Made by a program: the position numbers and the translations under genes. DNA of 64,000 bases, from the NCBI RefSeq assembly GCF_000429165.1, contig NZ_AUBI01000003.1, forward strand, positions 62,001-126,000, read 5' to 3'. A model generated the notes under the pieces. The model did not search any database, was not told where the DNA came from, and saw nothing but the letters and a program-made list of their open reading frames with translations. The DNA is from Acetobacter nitrogenifigens DSM 23921 = NBRC 105050 (GTDB lineage Bacteria; Pseudomonadota; Alphaproteobacteria; Acetobacterales; Acetobacteraceae). Shown in pieces: positions 26,319-35,091 of the stretch (position 1 is the stretch's first letter; each line of letters begins with the position of its first letter).

Positions 26319-28274
26319 GTGCTCGACAATGTGCTCAGCCTGGTGTCGTCTAACCTGAACGACCTCGATGCTGAAAAAGTAGAGCGTGTTTCCGCGTTGC
26401 GCGCGCAGGCGGAAGGTCAACCGGATCAATTCTGGCTTGAACGTGCGCGTATGCTTGAGTGGGAAAAAGCGCCGACAAAAGCGTCAAATTCCTCGTTTCG
26501 CGGAGGCGTATCCATCCGCTGGTTCGAGGATGGGCGCCTCAATGCGTCGTATAATTGCCTCGACCGCCATCTGCGTGAGCGCGGGGATCAGGCGGCGTTG
26601 ATCTGGCAGAGCGAAGACGCAAGCCATTCGCGCGTTCTCACCTATCGGGATCTGCATGCTGAGGTCTGTCGTTTCGCCAACGCATTGCGCGCCCTCGGCG
26701 TGCAGCGCGGCGACCGCGTGGCGATCCATTTGCCGCTTGTGGTCGAGGGCGTGGTGGCGATGCTCGCCTGTGCGCGGATCGGCGCGATTCATGTCGTTCT
26801 GTTCGGAGGATTCTCGCCGGAGGGACTTGGTGAACGGCTGGTCGACAGTGGAACGGTCGTTGTCGTGACGGCCGACGCCGGACGTCGCGGCGCGAAGCGC
26901 GTGCCTCACAAGACGGCGATCGACGCGGCGTTGAAACATGCAGGCACGATCTCGAGCGTTCGGAACGTGATTGTCGTCCGCGTCACCGGTGATGATGTCC
27001 CGATGAAAGAGGGACGCGATCTCGAATATGCCGCTATCACCGAAGGCGCGTCGACGGAGTGCGCTCCGGAAACGATGGCGGCTGAAGATACGCTTTTCCT
27101 GCTTTATACTTCCGGAAGCACAGGCAAACCGAAGGCGATGCTGCATACCACCGGCGGTTATCTGGTGTGGGCGGCCTATACCATGGACATCACCTTCGCG
27201 CCGGAACCGGGAACGACCCACTGGTGCACGGCGGATATCGCATGGATCACCGGGCATACCTATGTCGTCTACGGCCCGTTGCTGAATGGCGGCACTACTC
27301 TGATTTACGAAGGGCTTCCGTCCTACCCTCAGCCAGGGCGCTGGTGGGACATAATCGACAGGCACAATGTCTCCGGGCTCTTCACTGCCCCGACGGCCAT
27401 TCGTTCGCTGATGCGTGAAGGCGACGGCGTGCCGGCTCAATACTCGCTGAAGTCGCTGCGTCGTCTCGGCTCGGCTGGCGAGCCGATCAGTCCGGACGCG
27501 TGGGACTGGTTCCATCAGGTCGTTGGCCGTGGCGAGTGCCCCTTCATTGACGTCTGGTTCCAGACCGAGACGGGAGGTTTCATGCTCGGACCTGTGGCGG
27601 GCGCGCAGCATCTGAAACCAGGATGGGCGACGACTCCTTTGCCGGGGCTGAAGGCGGTGCTGACGAATGAGAAAGGCGAACTGATAGAAGGAAACGGGGA
27701 AGCCGAGGGTTGCCTCTGCTTCGCCGGGTCCTGGCCTGGTCAGGCGCGGACGATTTGGGGCGATCACGGACGCTTCCGACAGACATATTTCAGCTTCAGC
27801 GTGGGGCTTTACTTTGCTGGCGACGGTGCGCGCCGCGATGCTGACGGGTATTACCTCATCACCGGCCGCATGGACGACGTCATCAACGTATCAGGTCATC
27901 GTATCGGCACGGCGGAGATCGAGGACGCTGTGGCGACGGATCACTCCGTGGCGGAAGCGGCCGCCGTCGGCGTCAATCACGATCTGAAGGGGCAAGGCAT
28001 TGTCGTGTTCGTCGTGGCGCGGAGCGATAAAGTCAGGCCGCCGTCAACCAAGCTGACGAATGTGATCAGGGAGCGCGTCGGGCCGTATGCGGCGCCGGAG
28101 AAAATCTTTCTAGTCGCCGATCTTCCCAAGACGCGTTCAGGTAAAATCGTCAGGCGGCTTCTCAGGAAAATCGCGTCGGGCGAAACGGACGCCCTTGGCG
28201 ATCTTTCGTCGCTTTCCGACCCGTCGATCCTGCCGGGATTGATTGAGGAAGTTCGTACCCAAAGCGCGCAGTGA
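26319..28274 (+). CDS. Acetyl-CoA synthetase-like acyl-CoA ligase
   Basis: AMP-forming ligase of about 651 residues, Acs family. P-loop YTSGSTGKPKAMLHTTG, core WFQTETGGF and C-terminal lysine motif KTRSGKIVRRLLRK are present, so it should be active and acetylation-regulated. GTG at 26319 has GGAGG eight bases upstream; ATG at 26283 is an alternative. Pocket residues differ from S. enterica Acs: the Trp of DTWWQT is Phe (DVWFQT), the Val of GSVGEP is Ala, and the Val of GWVTGH is Ile. This may widen the acyl pocket toward propionate or longer acids. The divergent ScfR regulator fits short-chain acid use or acetate overoxidation. Confidence 0.88.
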   Translation: MLDNVLSLVSSNLNDLDAEKVERVSALRAQAEGQPDQFWLERARMLEWEKAPTKASNSSFRGGVSIRWFEDGRLNASYNCLDRHLRERGDQAALIWQSEDASHSRVLTYRDLHAEVCRFANALRALGVQRGDRVAIHLPLVVEGVVAMLACARIGAIHVVLFGGFSPEGLGERLVDSGTVVVVTADAGRRGAKRVPHKTAIDAALKHAGTISSVRNVIVVRVTGDDVPMKEGRDLEYAAITEGASTECAPETMAAEDTLFLLYTSGSTGKPKAMLHTTGGYLVWAAYTMDITFAPEPGTTHWCTADIAWITGHTYVVYGPLLNGGTTLIYEGLPSYPQPGRWWDIIDRHNVSGLFTAPTAIRSLMREGDGVPAQYSLKSLRRLGSAGEPISPDAWDWFHQVVGRGECPFIDVWFQTETGGFMLGPVAGAQHLKPGWATTPLPGLKAVLTNEKGELIEGNGEAEGCLCFAGSWPGQARTIWGDHGRFRQTYFSFSVGLYFAGDGARRDADGYYLITGRMDDVINVSGHRIGTAEIEDAVATDHSVAEAAAVGVNHDLKGQGIVVFVVARSDKVRPPSTKLTNVIRERVGPYAAPEKIFLVADLPKTRSGKIVRRLLRKIASGETDALGDLSSLSDPSILPGLIEEVRTQSAQ

Positions 28275-28288
28275 GTGAAGTGTTGTGG

Positions 28289-28312
28289 ACGTAACGTTGC
28301 TCTTCGTTACGT
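28289..28312 (+). terminator. Terminator-like hairpin after Acs-like gene
   Basis: ACGTAACG pairs with CGTTACGT around an 8-base loop, 15 bases after the stop, followed by CTTTGCT. Confidence 0.5.
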
Positions 28313-28381
28313 CTTTGCTAAGATGTTATTAATCGCTCGAAGTGACGATGCGCCCGGTATCGTCATTTCGGAGCTTACAGC

Positions 28382-28645
28382 ATGTCCTCCTCGATTTCTG
28401 GTCTTTCCGGTTCGGCGTTGAGCAGTCTCTACGGCGCAGGATCTTCCTCGGCGTCGTCTTCAGGCGCATCATCGAGTTCGGGAACGAGTTCGTCACAAGA
28501 CACCACGACGGTGACGACGAATGCCGACGGATCCATTACGACAACCGTCACGGATTCTCAGGGCGACATTATTTCCGAAACAACTACAGGCGCGTCGAAG
28601 ACTGCGTCCAGCGCCGATAGTTCCGCGCTCGATATCACCGCCTGA
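28382..28645 (+). CDS. Ser/Thr-rich small protein of unknown function
   Basis: 87 residues, more than half Ser, Thr, Ala or Gly. GGAGC precedes the ATG by ten bases. A poly-Ser region (residues 20-37) leads into DTTTVTTNADGSITTTVTD, which looks like a short beta-hairpin repeat, and then another Ser/Thr tail. No signal peptide, no Cys and no predicted membrane segment. It is isolated between two terminators. Composition recalls Ser/Thr-rich low-complexity small proteins seen in Acetobacteraceae. It could be secreted by a leaderless route or be a disordered cytoplasmic protein. Function unknown. Confidence 0.6.
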   Translation: MSSSISGLSGSALSSLYGAGSSSASSSGASSSSGTSSSQDTTTVTTNADGSITTTVTDSQGDIISETTTGASKTASSADSSALDITA

Positions 28646-28720
28646 TCTTTATCGGTTCTGGATGTGGTTAAGCTGCGTCTAAATGCTGTAGCTGAACCAT
28701 CTCCCTGATGAGATCACAGT

Positions 28721-28758
28721 AAAAGGCCCTTCGAAACGCATGTTTCGAAGGGCCTTTT
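28721..28758. terminator. Strong bidirectional terminator
   Basis: AAAAGGCCCTTCGAAAC and GTTTCGAAGGGCCTTTT form a perfect 17-bp stem with loop GCAT. The T-run on each strand makes it a terminator for the small protein (plus) and a backstop for rpsI (minus). Confidence 0.9.
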
Positions 28759-28813
28759 GTTTGCGAACGAGGCAGGTGTGTCATTCGGCTTTTTAGTGCC
28801 GTGTGAAAACAGA

Positions 28814-28844
28814 AAGGCCGCCAACCCATGGGGTCGGCGGCCTT
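28814..28844 (-). terminator. Terminator of the rplM-rpsI operon
   Basis: AAGGCCGCC/GGCGGCCTT with inner ACCC/GGGT pairing; on the minus strand it is followed by TTTCTGTTTTC. A second short hairpin (28853-28872, CTTCCGGT/ACCGGAAG) lies between it and the rpsI stop. Confidence 0.75.
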
Positions 28845-28876
28845 GCCTGAGACTTCCGGTTTGAACCGGAAGCAGA

Positions 28877-29368
28877 TCAGCGCTTGCTGAACTGGAAGGA
28901 GCGGCGGGCCTTGGCCTTACCGTACTTCTTACGCTCGACCTGACGGGAGTCACGGGTCAGGAACCCGGCCGCCTTCAGGATGCCGCGAAGGCCAGGTTCG
29001 TAATGGGTCAGCGCGCGGCTGATGCCATGACGAACCGCGCCAGCCTGACCGGACAGTCCGCCGCCGGTGACGGTGCAGACGACGTCGAACTGGTTGTAGC
29101 GGTCAGCCACAAGGAAAGGCTGGGTCAGCAGCATGCGCAGCACGGGGCGTGCGAAATACGTGACCACCGGGCGGCCGTTGACGGTGATGTCGCCTTTGCC
29201 GGGCTTGATCCACACGCGAGCGACGGCGTCCTTGCGGCGGCCGGTCGCATAGGAGCGGCCCTGCGCGTCGCGCTTTACTTCATACACGGGGGCTTCCGAA
29301 GCGAGCGTCGCCGGGGCGATGTCCTTCAGATCGGCCAGTGTGCCGGTGCGTTCCAGAGTTTCGGACAT
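28877..29368 (-). CDS. rpsI: 30S ribosomal protein S9
   Basis: 163 residues including a variable N-terminal extension of about 35 residues. The core shows [37 protein letters not shown] and the C-terminal RRSFQFSKR, whose final Arg reaches the ribosomal P site. It follows rplM after five bases, the near-universal L13-S9 pair, and is closed by a terminator. Confidence 0.98.
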   Translation of the reverse strand: MSETLERTGTLADLKDIAPATLASEAPVYEVKRDAQGRSYATGRRKDAVARVWIKPGKGDITVNGRPVVTYFARPVLRMLLTQPFLVADRYNQFDVVCTVTGGGLSGQAGAVRHGISRALTHYEPGLRGILKAAGFLTRDSRQVERKKYGKAKARRSFQFSKR

Positions 29369-29373
29369 AGTGA

Positions 29374-29853
29374 TCAGACCCCACTCTTCGCGATGGCGGT
29401 GTTCTTGCGGTTCATCGCCGCGACATCCAGTTTCACCGGCTGCTGCCCGTCATGCGGGTGCTCGGCTCCGGCGTAGACATGCAGGTTGCGCATCTGGGCG
29501 CGCTGCAGCGGGCCGCGCGTGATCATACGCTCGACAGCCTTCTCAACGACCTGACCCGGGTTCTTGCCGGTCAGACGCTGGGTGATGGTGCGTTCCTTGA
29601 TGCCGCCCGGATAACCGGTGTGGTAGTGGAACAGCTTCTGCCCAACCTTGTCGCCGGTCAGCTTGATCTTCTCGGCGTTGACGACGACGACGTGATCGCC
29701 GCAATCGACATGGGGGGTGAACTGCGGCTTGTGCTTGCCGCGTAGACGCTGGGCGATGATGGCGGCGAGCCGACCGAGAACGAGGCCTTCGGCGTCGATC
29801 AGGATCCAGTTCTTCGTCACCTCCGCGGGCTTGAGCGAGAGGGTGGTCTTCAT
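29374..29853 (-). CDS. rplM: 50S ribosomal protein L13
   Basis: 159 residues. Motifs: [25 protein letters not shown] near residue 16, [32 protein letters not shown], and the C-terminal [14 protein letters not shown]. It binds 23S rRNA early in assembly. First gene of the rplM-rpsI operon; its promoter lies in 29854-30219. Confidence 0.98.
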   Translation of the reverse strand: MKTTLSLKPAEVTKNWILIDAEGLVLGRLAAIIAQRLRGKHKPQFTPHVDCGDHVVVVNAEKIKLTGDKVGQKLFHYHTGYPGGIKERTITQRLTGKNPGQVVEKAVERMITRGPLQRAQMRNLHVYAGAEHPHDGQQPVKLDVAAMNRKNTAIAKSGV

Positions 29854-30219
29854 TGGTCGTATGTCCGTCCAGAAATCTTGATCGGTTCGGGTGGCGCGTT
29901 ATGCGCACGGACACGGGCTTCGTCAAGCACGATCGTAAGGCGTGATGAGGTTTCTTGGGTTTGTTCGCCGTTTTTCAGGGCTTTTTGATTGCGGTAACAT
30001 AATACCGCATTTTCCGTTTCGACTGTCCCTGTCTGGAAAAGCCCGGCCGGTGCGGCGTTCGCTGGCGTATCCTGAGGTCCAGCGCCTTGTTTTATAACGG
30101 ATGGCGGCCTCTTCGGGGTGTCGGTCGACGCTCATGCTGTTACCTAGGGGGCTCGCTGTCGCCCGTGTCGATTCCGGTTTGCGGGCTGTCGACGTCGAAT
30201 CGTCACTTAAGGACCAGAT
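29854..30219. other. Divergent promoter region before rplM and the DUF2125-like gene
   Basis: No gene recognised. This is the leader of the ribosomal operon on the minus strand and of the next gene on the plus strand. No attenuator was identified. Confidence 0.4.
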
Positions 30220-31746
30220 ATGATGCAACCCCGCGTCCTCATAGCTTCCTCCGCGGTTCTCGCCGTTGTTTTGATTGGCGGCGGCGGAGCGGCCTGGGTA
30301 TGGGCGCAGCGTGTTGCGGACGCCCGGCTGGACGCTGCTCTGGCGCAGTTTCGCACGCAACTGCCGCCGGGGAGCGAGTTGACCTACCGACAGGCCAAGG
30401 CGATGCCTCTCGGACATGGCGCGCGCTTGAAGGACGTCATGCTCAGGGAGGAAGGGCTGACATTCACTGCGTCCACGCTGGAGGCGCTCGGCGTTATGGC
30501 GCCTGACGCAGGGACGAAAGCGCCGCTGCGCTTCGATCATCTGATCGCTTACGACGGGCGCCTGCAGGCGCCGTCTCTGGAGGTCATGTTCAAGCGTGTC
30601 GCGGTCGACCAGTTGCAGACGCCGATGCAGGGTGAGTCGCTGGAGAAGCTGGTTTTCGGGCACGGGGAACTGTCCGAGCTGTCGATAAAGCCCGCCGAGG
30701 TGCAGGCTGACTTCGCTATCAAGGCTGCGTCGATCGACAATTTTGGCGTTGGTAAGGCATCGCGGCTGGATGTCGCCGATTTCGTATTCCACGGATATGC
30801 GACGCCAGCGCGCCAGATCACGTTCGCGCATCTTGCAGTGGATGGTCAGGATATCGCGTCGCGCGTCAATGGCGGCCCCGGCGCCAAACTTCCGCCCCGC
30901 GACGGCGACAGCGGCCTGCGTCTGGACGACCTGAAGCTGGACGGAGAAGCGGACGGCGCACCGGGTAAAATGCAGGCGTTTCTTTCCTTGAAACGGCTGG
31001 TCGAGCACGCAGCGACAAACGACCTGAAGAGCAACGCCAGGGTGACGGTCGATCACCTGCTGATCTGGCCGTCGGCGCCCCATTTCGAGATTCTGAAGGA
31101 ACTGGGCTACCCGTCGCTGGACGCCTCGATTGCCATGAACGTGATTGTCGACGGTCGCGCGCATACAGCGACCGTCAAGAATTTCGACCTGACTGCGGCG
31201 GGGGCTGGGCGTCTTACCGTCAGCGAAGACCTGAGCGAGATGGATATGCCGAGCGTCCTCGACCTAGCGGGCGCAGGCGTGACAGGCGCGAAGGTTAACC
31301 GTCTTGATATTGGCTGGCGCGACGAGGGGCTGGTGAATCGGGCGATCACTCGATCGGCCGTGGCTCAGGGCGTCGATCCGGACGCCTATCTCTCGGCGCT
31401 GAAGCGTTCGTTGGCCCCGACCGGGGCTGCGCCGGACAGTATGGGTGCGCAACTGGCTCAATACCTGCAGGCGCCAGACAAGGGAACGCTGCGGATATCG
31501 CTGGCGCCGCCTCAGCCGCTGCCGCTGATCGCAGTCATTGCTGCGCTGCCGATGGCGCTTTCGTCCGGCGGGTCCTCCGAGCTGGTTCAATCCATGGGGC
31601 TCACGATTCACGCGCCCGCAAGTGGCAGTAAGGGGGAGAAGGCGCCGGACGCGACGATGGGCGGCGATGGCGATGCGGCCGACGCCACGGACGAGGTTCC
31701 GCCCGATGCGCTTTCCGCACCGTCCAAGGCGGCGCCGCGTCCATGA
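30220..31746 (+). CDS. Membrane-anchored protein, DUF2125/YdgA-like
   Basis: 508 residues with an N-terminal signal anchor (LIASSAVLAVVLIGGGGAAWVWA). The body has repeated beta-strand segments of the kind seen in DUF2125/YdgA or AsmA-like envelope proteins, e.g. RLDVADFVFHGYATPA, LDDLKLDGEADGAPG and MNVIVDGRAHTATVKNFDLTAAGAG. The acidic tail is Asp/Ala/Pro-rich. AAGGA six bases before the ATG sets the start. The next gene begins inside its stop codon. Family placement is tentative; a role in the envelope is inferred only from the anchor. Confidence 0.65.
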   Translation: MMQPRVLIASSAVLAVVLIGGGGAAWVWAQRVADARLDAALAQFRTQLPPGSELTYRQAKAMPLGHGARLKDVMLREEGLTFTASTLEALGVMAPDAGTKAPLRFDHLIAYDGRLQAPSLEVMFKRVAVDQLQTPMQGESLEKLVFGHGELSELSIKPAEVQADFAIKAASIDNFGVGKASRLDVADFVFHGYATPARQITFAHLAVDGQDIASRVNGGPGAKLPPRDGDSGLRLDDLKLDGEADGAPGKMQAFLSLKRLVEHAATNDLKSNARVTVDHLLIWPSAPHFEILKELGYPSLDASIAMNVIVDGRAHTATVKNFDLTAAGAGRLTVSEDLSEMDMPSVLDLAGAGVTGAKVNRLDIGWRDEGLVNRAITRSAVAQGVDPDAYLSALKRSLAPTGAAPDSMGAQLAQYLQAPDKGTLRISLAPPQPLPLIAVIAALPMALSSGGSSELVQSMGLTIHAPASGSKGEKAPDATMGGDGDAADATDEVPPDALSAPSKAAPRP

Positions 31747-32636
31747 GCGCGGAAACGGTTCATGTCATCGGCGCGGGCGGACGTTCTGGCGCGGCGCTAT
31801 GTAAGGCGCTGCTCGCTCAGGGGCGAGCCGTTGTGCCGGTGGTCCGGGACGACGATCGCTATCGGCGCGGGTTAGCGCGCGCGGGCGTGGTCCTGACGGG
31901 TGCGGGTGCGCTGCGGGAGGCGCGGTTTGGGGATCTCGAAGCGTCTCTTCCGCCGTTGCGCCGAGCGCTTGCCGATGCGACGACTGTCGTTTGCACCGCG
32001 CATGCGCGCAATGTTCCGGTCGTTCTTTCCTGCATGCCTGAGCGTGCGCAACTGGTGTGTCTTGGCAGCACGCGGAAGTTCACGCGCTGGCCTGATGCCC
32101 ATGGCGATGGGGTGCTGCGCGGTGAGCGAGCACTGTTGGAGTCTGGCCGCCCCGGCGTCATCCTGCACCCGACGATGATCTATGGGGCAGAGGGGGAAAA
32201 CAACGTGCAGCGCCTCGCCGCGCTCTTGCGGCTTTTGCCTGTCGTGCCGCTTCCTGCTGGCGGGCGAGCGTTGGTGCAGCCGATTCATCAGAGCGACGTC
32301 ACGGCGAGTGTTCTGGCGGCGATCGACATCGACTGGCGCGGGCCGGAAGCCATCGTGATCGCGGGCGCGGCGCCTGTTTCCTATCGTGACTTCGTCCGGA
32401 TGGTGGCGGACGCGGCGGGTGTCCGGCGTCGACCGGTGCTGTCCGTGCCCGCCGCGCCTCTGATCGCTCTTGCGGGCGTGACACGGGCAATTCCTGGAGC
32501 GCCAGATATCGGCGGGGCCGAAGTCCGCAGGTTGCTTGAGGATAAGGCGTTCGACGTTACGGCTATGCGCGAGCGTTTGGGCGTTATGCCGCTGGCGCTG
32601 CAGGAGGGGCTGGAGCGCCTGTTTGGTGGCCTGTGA
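31743..32636 (+). CDS. NAD(P)-binding epimerase-like protein
   Basis: 297-residue Rossmann protein of the atypical SDR/NDUFA9-like type. The nucleotide-binding motif is VHVIGAGGRSGAAL; the catalytic Tyr-x3-Lys is not clearly present, and PTMIYGAEGENNVQRLAALL resembles the NDUFA9/epimerase substrate segment. It overlaps the previous gene by four bases. Such proteins act as sugar or quinone-related reductases or as structural subunits; activity is unassigned. Confidence 0.75.
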   Translation: MSAETVHVIGAGGRSGAALCKALLAQGRAVVPVVRDDDRYRRGLARAGVVLTGAGALREARFGDLEASLPPLRRALADATTVVCTAHARNVPVVLSCMPERAQLVCLGSTRKFTRWPDAHGDGVLRGERALLESGRPGVILHPTMIYGAEGENNVQRLAALLRLLPVVPLPAGGRALVQPIHQSDVTASVLAAIDIDWRGPEAIVIAGAAPVSYRDFVRMVADAAGVRRRPVLSVPAAPLIALAGVTRAIPGAPDIGGAEVRRLLEDKAFDVTAMRERLGVMPLALQEGLERLFGGL

Positions 32637-32999
32637 AGCGATGGATGGTGCTCATCGCGTTTGGCGTTGCGGAGCACGGTTTGATTTTGCGTGATGGCAT
32701 ATTTCTCGGGAATGATATTTTAAAAAAATTCTGTAAATTATAAGTTTTTAACATTTTATGCGGAGATTTTTCTGCAACGATTGAAAGATCGTTTGAATGT
32801 CTGCGTAAGCTATAGCTCATGAGTGCGGACGTTTCGCTATGACGATGAATCCCCATCCGCTTGTGCCGGGTAATGGACAGAGTTCCCTTTCTCCGTCGCT
32901 GAGAGTCTTATGCGTTCGATCAGTGAATGATCGCTATTGTCAATTTTGTGAAAAATGATTTCATGAATTGTGAAAATCATATCTACAGAAGGGGGTGAA
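32637..32999. other. AT-rich intergenic region
   Basis: No gene; A/T runs near 32725-32760 and 32935-32985. It lies between a plus-strand gene end and the convergent end of the amidohydrolase. No clear terminator stem seen. Confidence 0.35.
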
Positions 33000-34628
33000 T
33001 CATAGCGTCTCGTGCGTGATGCGCCCGCCCACGATGGTCAGGACGTTCTGAAGTGAAGGGAGGTCGTCGGGATCGACCGTGAACGGGTTCGCGGAAAGCA
33101 CCGTAAGGTCGGCGTACGCGCCCTCGGTTATTCGCCCCTCATCCTGGTCGCGTCCTGCGGCGTAGGCCGCGCCTTCAGTATAGGCGTGAAAGGCTTCCGG
33201 GAACGTTATCGCCTGCCGCGTCACCCACCCGGCGTCGGCGGGCGCGCCGAGCGGACGGCGCAGCACCGCCTTGCGGATGCCAAGCTTTGGATCAAGCGGC
33301 ACTATGGGCCAGTCGGTGCCAAATGCGAGCCCGGCCCCTGCATCCAGGAGGGCGCGCATGGGAAAGGCGTTTTGCAGGCGTCGCGTTCCGACGCGGGCTT
33401 CCCACACGCCCTCCATGCCCATCCAGACGTCGGACGGCGCGATCATGACAGGCTGCATGCTCGCGATGGCGCCAATGCGAGAAAAGCGATCAATATCCGC
33501 CCGGTAAGGGAGTTCGACATGCTCTACGCGCGGCCGCAGACGATGCGACAGCAGCCCGGCGGCTTCAATGGCGTCCAAAGAGAGGGCGATGGCGCCGGGA
33601 CCGATGGCGTGGGTCCATATGGTGAAGCCAGCTTCCATGCCGCGACGGACAGCGTCGATATAGGGTTCCTTCTCCCACAGCAGCGCGCCGGTCAGATCCG
33701 GCCGATCCGCATAGCCATCCGGCATGGAGCCGGTATGGGATTCAAGCACGCCGTCGAGGAAAAATTTCAGGCCGTCGATGCGGAGCATATCCGTGTCATA
33801 GGTCGCGCGCAGCGCAACTGCGTCGCGCAGTCTCGCTTCCGTCATTGAGGGCGGCGCGATTTCCGTCATCATGCCGATCCGGATGGGAAGTTTTCCGGAT
33901 AACTCAAGATCGTGCAGCATTGGCAGGAGCGATTCGTCGAAGGCTGCGCTCTGCATCCGGGTCACGCCGCAACGCGCCGCTTCCTGGAACGCCAAATCGA
34001 GGCCGCGTCGCCGATCCTGCTCATGTGCAGCGGGCATGTGGCGGCGGACCAGATCAACGGCGTGCTCCTTGAGCCAGCCCGAGGGGGAGCCGTCAGGACG
34101 GCGGACGATCTCGCCGTTCGGCGGGTCGGGAGTCTCGGCGGTGATTCCCGCAACTTCGAGAGCGCGGCTGTTGGCCCAGGCCGCGTGCGCCATGGCGGAG
34201 ACAAGCAGGACCGGCCGGTCGGAAGAGACCACGTCCAGCATCGCACGGTCGAAGACACCGCCGGGCAGGTCAGGGTAGCCGTAGCTCCATTCGAGCCCGT
34301 ATATCCAGGGCGCGTCCGGCGTGGCGGCGGCGCGCGCCGCAACACGTTCCACGACCTCTTGCATGCTACGGGCGTCGCGAAGACCTACCGCAGAGAGGTA
34401 TTCCGCCGCCATTAACACATGAACGTGCACGTCAATGAAGCCGGGCGCCAGGAACATGCCGCCCAGATTTCGAATAGTCGTCTCGGGGCGACATAAGGCG
34501 CGGATCTCTTCCGTCGGGCCGATATGGACTATGCGTCCATTGGATATCCCAACGGCCGCTCCGATCAGGGGCCGGGTGTGAGATCCTGTATGAACCGTGG
34601 CGTTGAGAAGGGCCAGGTCGAGCGTCAT
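33000..34628 (-). CDS. YtcJ-type amidohydrolase
   Basis: 542-residue metal-dependent hydrolase. The N-terminal beta domain leads into the HxH metal pair in FIDVHVHVL. It also has a Lys-bearing FFLDGVLESHTGSM segment, THAIGPGAIALSLDA (the usual HAIGD Asp is Pro here), RVEHVELPYRADIDRF and the Asp of AFGTDWPIVPLD. The ATG at 34628, with GGGGGAA upstream, gives MTLDLALLNATVHTG; a longer frame upstream looks spurious. YtcJ-like enzymes hydrolyse amides or cyclic imides; substrate unknown. It borders the ArgE-DUF1028-RidA-lyase island and may open or deformylate the same compound. Confidence 0.82.
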   Translation of the reverse strand: MTLDLALLNATVHTGSHTRPLIGAAVGISNGRIVHIGPTEEIRALCRPETTIRNLGGMFLAPGFIDVHVHVLMAAEYLSAVGLRDARSMQEVVERVAARAAATPDAPWIYGLEWSYGYPDLPGGVFDRAMLDVVSSDRPVLLVSAMAHAAWANSRALEVAGITAETPDPPNGEIVRRPDGSPSGWLKEHAVDLVRRHMPAAHEQDRRRGLDLAFQEAARCGVTRMQSAAFDESLLPMLHDLELSGKLPIRIGMMTEIAPPSMTEARLRDAVALRATYDTDMLRIDGLKFFLDGVLESHTGSMPDGYADRPDLTGALLWEKEPYIDAVRRGMEAGFTIWTHAIGPGAIALSLDAIEAAGLLSHRLRPRVEHVELPYRADIDRFSRIGAIASMQPVMIAPSDVWMGMEGVWEARVGTRRLQNAFPMRALLDAGAGLAFGTDWPIVPLDPKLGIRKAVLRRPLGAPADAGWVTRQAITFPEAFHAYTEGAAYAAGRDQDEGRITEGAYADLTVLSANPFTVDPDDLPSLQNVLTIVGGRITHETL

Positions 34629-35091
34629 GCCTGTGTTCCCCCGAAGATAAAGCTGAAGCCCCTCGCGCCCGCTGTCCGGGGTCTGCGTGAGCCTGAGCGG
34701 TCCGCATTTCAGGCTCATATGTGGCCCTGATTGTATAAGCTTCTCGTGACAGCGCCAATCTGGCCGCAATGGGCGACGGTCGTCAGAGTGGCGAGCGCGC
34801 CAAACATTTGGACGACGCGGAAATGTTCTTGCCTGCTCCGGATCGTTTGCTGTTATAAAAATGAAGATTGGAACCTGCCCGTTTTCCGCGATTTAAAGTC
34901 TTGAACAAGGATTGATCGTTTCGTAGGCGTCGGCGCTTATTTTGGCGGCGTTGGCTAGGCGCAGGCGTGCCCCCGCCTCGGAAGTTTCGATGCGTGGACG
35001 ATGGGAGTTGCGTGCATTCTGTCCAGTGCGGCTATGGCCGCACCGGGCGTCGGGGCTCCGGCGCGCCAATGATTTCATGTGAGGCGGCGCG
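34629..35091. other. Divergent control region between amidohydrolase and argE-like gene
   Basis: No convincing gene. It must hold divergent promoters for the two flanking genes; no palindromic operator was recognised by eye. Confidence 0.35.

Noticed and set aside
29923-31164. 413-codon minus-strand frame over the membrane-anchored gene
   Set aside because: No ribosome site or recognisable fold; the plus-strand frame has a signal anchor, good start and coupling with the next gene.
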